A stretch of DNA of 7,290 bases from contig USHL01000068.1 in NCBI GenBank assembly GCA_900554525.1, forward strand, positions 1 to 7,290. Direction: 5' to 3'. Shown in pieces: positions 1-6,111 of this stretch (the first letter of the stretch is position 1; every line of letters begins with the position of its first letter). Under the pieces are notes generated by a model. That model was not told the DNA's origin and made no database searches. It saw only the letters and a program-made list of their open reading frames with translations. The translations under genes were made by a program, and so were the position numbers. Source of the DNA: an uncultured Oscillospiraceae bacterium. GTDB taxonomy: Bacteria > Bacillota > Clostridia > Oscillospirales > Acutalibacteraceae.

Positions 1-1974
1 GTCCATGACCGTATACTTGTTGATAATAAAAAATGGGAGTCGAGGGCAAATTCCGTCTGCTATATAACGTATTTTGACAGAAAAAATACACTTGTCGGGG
101 AAGGTCTTTCCGAAAACAATTTTACTTCGGATTATGAATGGGGAAAGGCTTCGGCAAAATGCCGCGTCAGTTCAAGAAGACTCGGGATTTCTTTCGAGTT
201 CACTTTGGCTGTTGAAGAGGACAGACTGATTTTTTCGGTCGACGACACTTCGATAGAGGAAACCGGGGCGTGCAGGCTTGCCGAAATCAGCTTTGTGAAT
301 TTCTTCGGCAGCGTGTATGAGGACAGTGTTCCCGGATATGTGCTGGTTCCCGACGGAAGCGGAGCGCTTATCAGATTCGGAAAGGCCGGAACATACAGCT
401 CAGGCTATGAAAGAGATGTTTACGGCAACGATCCGGCAATAGAGCCTGCAGTTTCGCTTAATAATCTTAACGGAAACCGAACGGATGATTTTGCCACCGA
501 GGAACATACCTTGACGTTTCCGGTTTGGGGAGTTGTTCACGGAGAGGGGCAGAATGCGTTTCTGGCAACTGTTGACAGCGGGGCGGAGTATTCGCGCATA
601 AGTGCGGTTCCTGCCGGTGCCGAGACTGCCACGGTAAAATATACAAGAGCTTATGCAACATTTATTTACCGCCGTCTTTATGATAAACGGGTTTCAAACA
701 GCAAAACGGTATCTCTTCCGCAGGAAAAACTTAATGATGTGGGCGCCGAAATAACATATAAGTTTCTCGAAAGCGGCGATGCCGATTATTCCGGTATGGC
801 AAGAAAATACCGGGAAAAGCTGATAGATGAAAATTTGCTTCCGGCAAATGCAAAAGGTTACAGGGGCGCTTCTGTGTTTTTGAATATAATGGGCTCCGAG
901 GTCAAGGAAGGGTTGCTTTCGAACAGCATTGTCAGGCTGACCGACGCAGCAGAGGCACAGGAAATACTGAAGGATCTGTCTGCATCTGGGGTAACATCTT
1001 ATAACGCCGCGTTTTCCGGATGGACTTCCGGAGGATACAGCGGCTTCGGATACAATGATTTTTCCTTTGAAAGAAAAGTGGGAGGAGAGAACGGAATAAG
1101 CGGTCTTAAAGAGTATATAGAGGACAGCGGAAATAAATTTTCACTGACGCTGCGTCCGGTATACGTAAATGAGGATCAGGTAAATATAAACCGTGAAACT
1201 GCGCTCAACGCTACAACCGACATTATAAAGCAGTCCGTGCCGAATAATACGCTTATGTATCCGGATAAATATCTGATAAGGCATTCACTGCTGACTGAAT
1301 GTCTTGAGGCATTGAATAAAAAGCTTTCGGGATATGACATTTTCTGCGAGGATATTGCTGAGATATGCTATTCTGATTACACGGTAGGAGAGGAAACATC
1401 CCGCAAAGAGGCGATGGAAAACATAACCGCGGCAATGAGCGGCATAAAAAGCGGAATAATGCTGGATTCCACAAATCTTTACCTGCTCCGTTTTGCCTCC
1501 GAAATCGTGAATATTCCGGTATCATGCAGTCAGTATGTATATGAGACCGACAGTGTGCCTTTTGTACAAATGGTCCTGAGGGGCAGCGTCGATTATTACG
1601 CGCCGTATTCAAATCAGGGCTTTTATTCGGACGCAAGCGTGCTGAAGATGATAGAATACGGGGCATGGCCTTCGTTTATGCTTATGGCGGCCGATAACTT
1701 TGAGCTTTATAATACGCCGCTGGAAAATTATTTTTCACTTAATTATGATAACTGGAAAGAACGTATAATATATGCGTTTGATAAGGTCGGCGGTGCTCTG
1801 GCAGCAACTGACGGCACGGCGCTTGTGTCCCATACGGTCGTTTCCGAGGGCGTTTACCGTACGGAATATGAAAACGGCTGTGTAATATGGGTCAATTATA
1901 TGAACAGTGATTTTTCGGGGCCGGACGGCATTGTAGGTGCCAATAATTATCTCGTAAAGGAGAATAAACCGTGA
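1..1974 (+). CDS. DUF5696-family protein, 5'-truncated by window edge (function unknown)
   Basis: The frame is open from the first base, so this is the C-terminal 657 residues of a longer protein; the true start lies left of the window. The TTG at 205 is internal, because uninterrupted protein-like sequence continues upstream of it. The recognisable DUF5696 hallmark is GYVLVPDGSGALIRF at window residues 112-126, followed by a beta-rich region (WGVVHGEGQNAFLA, about 176-189). A Y-x3-A-x-x-YR segment lies near 263-271. Then comes an alternating alpha/beta region, about 290-600, that reads like a TIM barrel: SGWTSGG at 339-345, FCEDIAEICYSDY at 448-460 and VLRGSVDYYAPYSN at 525-538. The C-terminal strands (YENGCVIWVNY) resemble a small beta domain. 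From memory, members of this family commonly sit beside CUT1 sugar permeases, as here. A glycosidase-like or sugar-binding role is inference; acidic residues in the 448-460 segment are only candidate catalytic residues. The signal peptide, if any, is outside the window. Its stop overlaps the next start by 4 bp. Confidence 0.85.
   Translation, partial: VHDRILVDNKKWESRANSVCYITYFDRKNTLVGEGLSENNFTSDYEWGKASAKCRVSSRRLGISFEFTLAVEEDRLIFSVDDTSIEETGACRLAEISFVNFFGSVYEDSVPGYVLVPDGSGALIRFGKAGTYSSGYERDVYGNDPAIEPAVSLNNLNGNRTDDFATEEHTLTFPVWGVVHGEGQNAFLATVDSGAEYSRISAVPAGAETATVKYTRAYATFIYRRLYDKRVSNSKTVSLPQEKLNDVGAEITYKFLESGDADYSGMARKYREKLIDENLLPANAKGYRGASVFLNIMGSEVKEGLLSNSIVRLTDAAEAQEILKDLSASGVTSYNAAFSGWTSGGYSGFGYNDFSFERKVGGENGISGLKEYIEDSGNKFSLTLRPVYVNEDQVNINRETALNATTDIIKQSVPNNTLMYPDKYLIRHSLLTECLEALNKKLSGYDIFCEDIAEICYSDYTVGEETSRKEAMENITAAMSGIKSGIMLDSTNLYLLRFASEIVNIPVSCSQYVYETDSVPFVQMVLRGSVDYYAPYSNQGFYSDASVLKMIEYGAWPSFMLMAADNFELYNTPLENYFSLNYDNWKERIIYAFDKVGGALAATDGTALVSHTVVSEGVYRTEYENGCVIWVNYMNSDFSGPDGIVGANNYLVKENKP
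1956..1962 (+). promoter_or_regulatory. Ribosome binding site for the first permease
   Basis: AAAGGAG lies 8 bases before the GTG at 1971, inside the last codons of the DUF5696 gene. This strong Shine-Dalgarno match with good spacing supports the GTG start and the 4-bp GTGA overlap, and points to translational coupling. Confidence 0.85.
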
Positions 1975-2852
1975 CTGAGGCGATAAAGAAAAAAGGACTT
2001 ACAAACGCGCGGCGCAACAGTCTTATAGGCCTTTCCTTCCTGAGCCTTTGGATAATCGGATTTTTGGCTTTTACGCTGTATCCGATCATCCTTTCGGGAT
2101 ATTTCAGCTTTAACCGGATAATTATGGGGGTAAACGGTACGGATTATGAATTCGCCGGCCTTGAGTTTTTTGACCGGGCGTTCAATGAAGATACCGAATT
2201 TAAGCCCAAGTTGCTGGAATCGGTCGGATTTATCGCCTATGCTACGCCAATAATAGTTATTGTGGCTCTTATCCTTGCGATGATGCTTAACCGGAATTTT
2301 AAGGGAAGAACCTTTTTCAGAGCTGTGTTTTTTATGCCGGTAGTGATTATGTCCGGTCCTGTGATTTCCGAGCTGCTCGGAAAATACAGCGTCGATTTTT
2401 CGGTAGCGACACCGTCGCTTTTCGCATTCATAGATTCGCTGCCGCAGATATTCCGTTCGCCGTGTATGTTCGTTCTTGAAAATCTTGTTACGGTGCTTTG
2501 GTATTCCGGCGTCCAGATTTTGATTTTGCTGATAAGCATACAGAGCATAAGTTCGGAGCTTTATGAGGCGGCATCCATTGACGGCGCTTCCGGATGGGAA
2601 AAGTTCTGGAAAATAACACTCCCGTATGTGGCGCCGACAGCCGCTGTCTGCGCTCTGTATACTATAGTCGAGCTTGCGAATGATTCCACCAATTCCGTCA
2701 ATACTTATATATCTCAGAAGATGTTTGACAATAAGATCGGATATTACAGCTATTCGACGGTAATGTCGTGGATTTATACAGTTGTTATAGTTCTGATGCT
2801 TTTGATAGTATTTCTGCTGTTCGGCTTTTTCAGGCGAAAGGAGAACAAGTAA
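1971..2852 (+). CDS. Sugar ABC transporter permease, MalF/UgpA/LplB-like (CUT1)
   Basis: This is an inner-membrane permease subunit of a carbohydrate ABC importer, 293 residues, typical of the family. Hydrophobic segments fall at about 22-45, 84-105, 115-135, 168-192, 217-235 and 261-286, giving six membrane spans. The cytoplasmic EAA loop that docks the ATPase is clear: E199-A-A-S-I-D-G205 followed by I215-T-L-P218. The N-terminal polar stretch with several Lys and Arg (MTEAIKKKGLTNARR) precedes the first span, as expected for a cytoplasmic N-terminus. The start is GTG at 1971, chosen for its AAAGGAG site and 4-bp overlap with the upstream gene. It pairs with the permease directly downstream to form a heterodimeric channel. 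The stretch between spans 3 and 4 (about 137-166) is polar and unlike the usual Gly/Asn-containing motif of many MalF-like proteins. The substrate is not deducible; an oligosaccharide fits the GH31 neighbours. No ATPase or solute-binding protein is encoded in the window. Confidence 0.95.
   Translation: MTEAIKKKGLTNARRNSLIGLSFLSLWIIGFLAFTLYPIILSGYFSFNRIIMGVNGTDYEFAGLEFFDRAFNEDTEFKPKLLESVGFIAYATPIIVIVALILAMMLNRNFKGRTFFRAVFFMPVVIMSGPVISELLGKYSVDFSVATPSLFAFIDSLPQIFRSPCMFVLENLVTVLWYSGVQILILLISIQSISSELYEAASIDGASGWEKFWKITLPYVAPTAAVCALYTIVELANDSTNSVNTYISQKMFDNKIGYYSYSTVMSWIYTVVIVLMLLIVFLLFGFFRRKENK
2837..2843 (+). promoter_or_regulatory. Ribosome binding site for the second permease, long spacing
   Basis: AAAGGAG lies within the 3' end of the first permease gene, 13 bases before the ATG at 2857. 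This is longer than the usual 6-9. No other in-frame start lies closer, so the site and start are kept; translation may rely partly on coupling across the 4-bp gap. Confidence 0.7.
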
Positions 2853-2856
2853 GCAT

Positions 2857-3789
2857 ATGAAGATAAAAAGCAATATTATAAGAAGAACGCTGATTGGGAG
2901 CAATGAGAAAAGCGGACTTGTTGTAAATCTGATTATGTATGTTCTGCTGATATCAATAGGTTTTGTGTTTCTTTATCCGGTGCTTTATATGCTAATAAAC
3001 AGCTTTATGTCTCCTGAGGACCTTATCAATCCCGCCGTTTCATGGCTGCCGTCCGGTTTTTATTTTGAAAATTATGCAAAAGCTTTCAAGACTCTTGATT
3101 TCGGCTCGAGCTTTGTCAACTCACTTTATATTACCGCAGTTTCCACATTGCTGCAAACGGCCGTATGCGCCGTAACCGGCTACGGTCTGGCAAGGTTCAG
3201 AATACCGCTGAAAGGATTGCTTCTGGCGCTGATACTGTTTACGTTTGTAATACCTGTGGAAACAATTCTCATACCGAGATACGTTATGTTCAATACATAT
3301 AAGCTTCTGGATACGCCGCTTACATTCTGGCTGACGGCCTTTACCGGTCAGGGTCTTAAATCGGCGGTATTCATTCTGGTGTTTTTTCAGATGTTCAGAA
3401 GCTATCCGTCTTCTATAGACGAAGCAGCAGAGCTGGACGGAGCCGGGAAATACCGCATATTCAGCCATATAGCGCTGCCGATGGTAAAGCCCGGTATAGT
3501 CCTTACGGTTCTTTTTACATTTGTGTGGTATTGGAATGAAACAAGGCAGTCAGGGTTGTTTTTCGGAACGGCAATAAAAACTCTGCCTATGAAATTAGGA
3601 AGCTTTGCCGCTTCGTATTCGGAAGTATACGGCGCTGCGGCCGGCGCATCGGATCCGTCGGTAAGTATCAACGAAGCGATAACGCTGGCCGGTACGATGC
3701 TTTCATGCCTGCCGGTTCTGATTATGTTTGTGATACTTCAGAAACAGTTTGTCGAAAGTATTGCTAAGACCGGCATAACAGGCGAATGA
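2857..3789 (+). CDS. Sugar ABC transporter permease, MalG/UgpE-like (CUT1)
   Basis: This is the second permease subunit of the same carbohydrate importer, 310 residues, slightly long but within range for the family. Membrane spans are visible at about 21-50, 87-110, 119-140, 155-180, 208-228 and 271-297. Family signatures are strong: GYGLARFRIP at about 108-117, the EAA loop E189-A-A-E-L-D-G195 with I205-A-L-P208 for contact with the ATPase, and the C-terminal KQFVESIAKTGITGE, matching the typical ending of MalG-like proteins. The region after span 5 (about 230-270) is longer than in minimal family members and includes an Ala/Ser-rich stretch (FAASYSEVYGAAAGAS), probably an extracytoplasmic loop. 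The gene starts 4 bp after the first permease and is followed by a 30-bp gap before the GH31 gene, consistent with one transcript. Substrate specificity is not readable; the transported sugar is presumably the substrate of the downstream GH31 enzymes. Confidence 0.95.
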   Translation: MKIKSNIIRRTLIGSNEKSGLVVNLIMYVLLISIGFVFLYPVLYMLINSFMSPEDLINPAVSWLPSGFYFENYAKAFKTLDFGSSFVNSLYITAVSTLLQTAVCAVTGYGLARFRIPLKGLLLALILFTFVIPVETILIPRYVMFNTYKLLDTPLTFWLTAFTGQGLKSAVFILVFFQMFRSYPSSIDEAAELDGAGKYRIFSHIALPMVKPGIVLTVLFTFVWYWNETRQSGLFFGTAIKTLPMKLGSFAASYSEVYGAAAGASDPSVSINEAITLAGTMLSCLPVLIMFVILQKQFVESIAKTGITGE

Positions 3790-3819
3790 TGCAAAAGCAA
3801 ATTTATTGTTAGGGGTATA
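3790..3819 (+). other. Short intergenic gap without promoter or terminator
   Basis: These 30 bases between the second permease and the GH31 gene are the longest non-coding stretch in the window. They are A/T-rich and contain no hairpin followed by a T-run. They hold only the ribosome binding site of the next gene, so read-through from the permeases is expected. Confidence 0.7.
3811..3815 (+). promoter_or_regulatory. Ribosome binding site for the cytoplasmic GH31 gene
   Basis: AGGGG precedes two adjacent ATG codons at 3820 and 3823. Spacing is 4 bases to the first ATG and 7 to the second, so the second methionine may be the real initiator. The in-frame stop at 3787 excludes starts further upstream. 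Confidence 0.55.
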
Positions 3820-6111
3820 ATGATGTCGATACTTATTGCCGAAAGACCTTACAGACCGAATGTGGATTTCCGGAATCCGTCTGCAATTATTGATCTTGAT
3901 AAAGGGAAAAAACGCTTTCGTTTCACTTTCAGCGTCTCCAAACTGGTGACAATGTATATTTCGTTTCCCAAAGACGGCGGCATCCGCATACACAACGGCA
4001 GACGCGGCATGTTTGACACTGAGGAGCTTTGTGACATCGTTTATGAGCAGACCGACGGCAACACTCTGAAAATGACGGGCTGCGGAACATCCGCGGTGCT
4101 GAGCTATCTTTGGGATAATTGGTATATACAGGTTTTGGACGGTGCCGGTATTATCAAAACCGTTATAAACAGTCATGTCGGCCGGTGGGGATATTCCGAA
4201 TTCAGAGTGGGGCTTGATATAGACAGACGCCATTCGCTGACATATCTTGATTTTCCGATAAGGGACGGAGAGCTTTTTTACGGAACCGGAGAGAGGCTCA
4301 ATTCATTTTGTCAGAACGGCAGCAGGATCATGATGTGGAATACTGATGTGATGTGTGTCAACAACAGCCTTAATAATGAGTTTTGCGATAAGCCGCAGGG
4401 ATATAAAAATATTCCGCTTATACATTCGACAAATGGATATAGTGTGTTTTTCAATACATTTCTTCCGGTAGAATTTGATTTCGGAACTTCCGACCCTCAC
4501 AGACTTATCACCGAGATATACGGCGAGGCGTTGGACCTGTTTATCTGGACCGGAAGCGCGAGGGAAAATATAAAAAAATATCACCGTCTTACCGGGAAGC
4601 CGTTTATACCGCCCAAATGGGCGTTTGATTATTGGATAGGCGGCGGCTGGCCTGTATGGAATACTCCCGACACAGCATCTGCTTTTGAAAAAATAAATAA
4701 AGTGATAGACAGGTACAGGGAATACGGTGCCGAAATAAGCTGCGCTTATCTTGAAACCGAGCCTACGGAAGAAATCCTATGCGGGCTTCGCGGCCGCGGA
4801 GTACGTACATTTATGTGGACTAATTCCTGCCTTGAAAAATTCGGGGAAGAAAGGCTCGAATATGACAGCTACCGTATAAAAAAAGCCAGTGAACCCGAAA
4901 AAACTATGAATTACAATTATATTGATTTCACCGCACCGGAATCGGGGGACGTGATATGCGAAAAGTTCGCGCAGCCGTGGGATTACGGAGTCTGCGGGGA
5001 AATGGTGGATTATGCGGATTCGCTTCCGGAGGATTCGCTTTGCAGCAACGGAAAAACGGGCAGACAGATGCATAATGAGTATGCCTTCTGGTACGCAAAG
5101 CAGATGAACAGGGCGTTTTACGAACGGCTTGGCGATGATTTTGTTCTGTTTCAGCGTTCCGGATGTGCCGGCAGCCAGCACTATACTGCCTCATTTGCGG
5201 GGGATATACCTTCAAGCTTTTTGGGTCTTAAACGGGCTGTATATGAGCTGCTGTCGGCCTCCGCCTCCGGTATATCGGTATGGGGAAGCGATATAGGCGG
5301 CTTTTCTCTGGCCGATTATCCTGCCGGAAGTGCGGAAATGGAGGAGCTTTACATCCGCTGGCTGCAGTTCGGAGCGTTTTCCCCTTTGATGCGCGATCAT
5401 TCGTGGGACGGTCATCACGACCCATGGACCAACGGTGAGTCGGGGGCAGAGGTCTTTAAGGATTATTACACGCTGCGGCTTATGCTGGCCGATGCCGTTT
5501 ATTCCTCTGCACTTAAATCCGGAAGCTGCGGCGGTACAATGGCGGAATCTATGGCGGTGGCATATGATATGTCGCCGGAAATAGACAGCCAATATATGTT
5601 CTGTGAAAATTTTCTTGTCAGACCTGTTCTCGAACTTGGCGAGCGCAGGACAGAGGTTATAATTCCGGAGGACGGATTTACCGATGCGTATACCGGAAAG
5701 GTATATAAAGCCGGGAAATATCTTGCTGACGCCCCGCTTAAAAGGATCCCCCTGTTTATAAGGCCGGGAGCGGTAATACCGTTTAACTGTTACGGCGATA
5801 AAGCGTCTGCGGCGCTGAATAAGGGCAATTATGAAAATGCCCTGCTGGTGACGCCTCCCGTTTACAGGCGTGAAAACGATATTTACGGCTTCGGCGAAAG
5901 CCTTTGCATAGTAAACGAGCCGAACGAAAACGGCTTTGAGCTAAAATCGTGCGTTCCCAACAGCAGAAAAATTGTTTTATTGTACGGAATCAAAGCGTCT
6001 GAAGTCACTTCAGATGCCGAAATTATATCTTTAAATGAGCAAAACGGCTGTGTTTCGGTCCGTCTTGCCTCAGAATGGGAATGGATAAAAATTATAACAG
6101 AGGTGCTTTAA
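3820..6111 (+). CDS. GH31-family alpha-glycoside hydrolase, predicted cytoplasmic
   Basis: This is a 763-residue retaining alpha-glycosidase of family GH31. An N-terminal beta-sandwich (about 1-150) leads into the conserved YGTGERLN (154-161) and MWNTD (172-176). A catalytic (beta/alpha)8 barrel spans about 262-575, and C-terminal beta domains follow. Aligned by memory to YicI (alpha-xylosidase) and YihQ (sulfoquinovosidase), the nucleophile is D397 in GEMVDYADSLPED, where the family usually has DFGE. The acid/base is D462 in FAGD, with R446 (RSGCAGSQ), D491 (SDIGG) and H527 (MRDH) as conserved active-site residues. The strand-3 Asp of most GH31 enzymes appears as E312 (AYLETEP). There is no signal peptide or membrane span, and it has 18 cysteines, fitting a cytoplasmic enzyme. 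It likely trims oligosaccharides brought in by the two permeases upstream. Start: ATG at 3820 or 3823. It is a diverged paralogue of the next gene. The sulfonate-binding Arg/Trp segment of YihQ is not recognisable, so sulfoquinovosidase activity is unlikely; the sugar specificity is unknown. Confidence 0.93.
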   Translation: MMSILIAERPYRPNVDFRNPSAIIDLDKGKKRFRFTFSVSKLVTMYISFPKDGGIRIHNGRRGMFDTEELCDIVYEQTDGNTLKMTGCGTSAVLSYLWDNWYIQVLDGAGIIKTVINSHVGRWGYSEFRVGLDIDRRHSLTYLDFPIRDGELFYGTGERLNSFCQNGSRIMMWNTDVMCVNNSLNNEFCDKPQGYKNIPLIHSTNGYSVFFNTFLPVEFDFGTSDPHRLITEIYGEALDLFIWTGSARENIKKYHRLTGKPFIPPKWAFDYWIGGGWPVWNTPDTASAFEKINKVIDRYREYGAEISCAYLETEPTEEILCGLRGRGVRTFMWTNSCLEKFGEERLEYDSYRIKKASEPEKTMNYNYIDFTAPESGDVICEKFAQPWDYGVCGEMVDYADSLPEDSLCSNGKTGRQMHNEYAFWYAKQMNRAFYERLGDDFVLFQRSGCAGSQHYTASFAGDIPSSFLGLKRAVYELLSASASGISVWGSDIGGFSLADYPAGSAEMEELYIRWLQFGAFSPLMRDHSWDGHHDPWTNGESGAEVFKDYYTLRLMLADAVYSSALKSGSCGGTMAESMAVAYDMSPEIDSQYMFCENFLVRPVLELGERRTEVIIPEDGFTDAYTGKVYKAGKYLADAPLKRIPLFIRPGAVIPFNCYGDKASAALNKGNYENALLVTPPVYRRENDIYGFGESLCIVNEPNENGFELKSCVPNSRKIVLLYGIKASEVTSDAEIISLNEQNGCVSVRLASEWEWIKIITEVL
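6100..6103 (+). promoter_or_regulatory. Ribosome binding site for the exported GH31 gene
   Basis: GAGG within AGAGGTG lies 8 bases before the ATG at 6112, inside the final codons of the previous gene. It supports a start immediately after the upstream TAA and tight co-expression of the two GH31 genes. Confidence 0.7.

Noticed and set aside
205..207. TTG as a start codon for the first gene
   Set aside because: The same frame continues open to base 1 with protein-like sequence, and no good ribosome binding site precedes the TTG. The gene is truncated by the window edge instead.
1871..1883. 13-bp sequence AAAACGGCTGTGT found again at 6041-6053
   Set aside because: Both copies encode NGCV near the C-termini of unrelated proteins. 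One such match in a window this size is close to chance expectation.
1947..2903. 318-codon open frame on the minus strand opposite the first permease
   Set aside because: It lies antisense across the whole of a well-supported permease gene. The translation is rich in His, Arg, Lys, Tyr and Asn with no recognisable domain, as expected for the complement of a membrane-protein gene.
3816..3821. TATAAT matching a -10 promoter box
   Set aside because: It overlaps the GH31 start codon, so transcription would begin inside the gene. No -35-like element sits about 17 bases upstream.
3703..4233. 176-codon minus-strand frame spanning the permease/GH31 junction
   Set aside because: It overlaps two well-supported genes on the opposite strand and has no recognisable domain, so it is a shadow of their coding frames.
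5016..5040. 10-bp direct repeat GGATTCGCTT separated by 5 bp
   Set aside because: It encodes the D-S-L residues on either side of the conserved LP-x-D motif after the GH31 nucleophile. It is explained by coding and is too short to suggest a repeat element.
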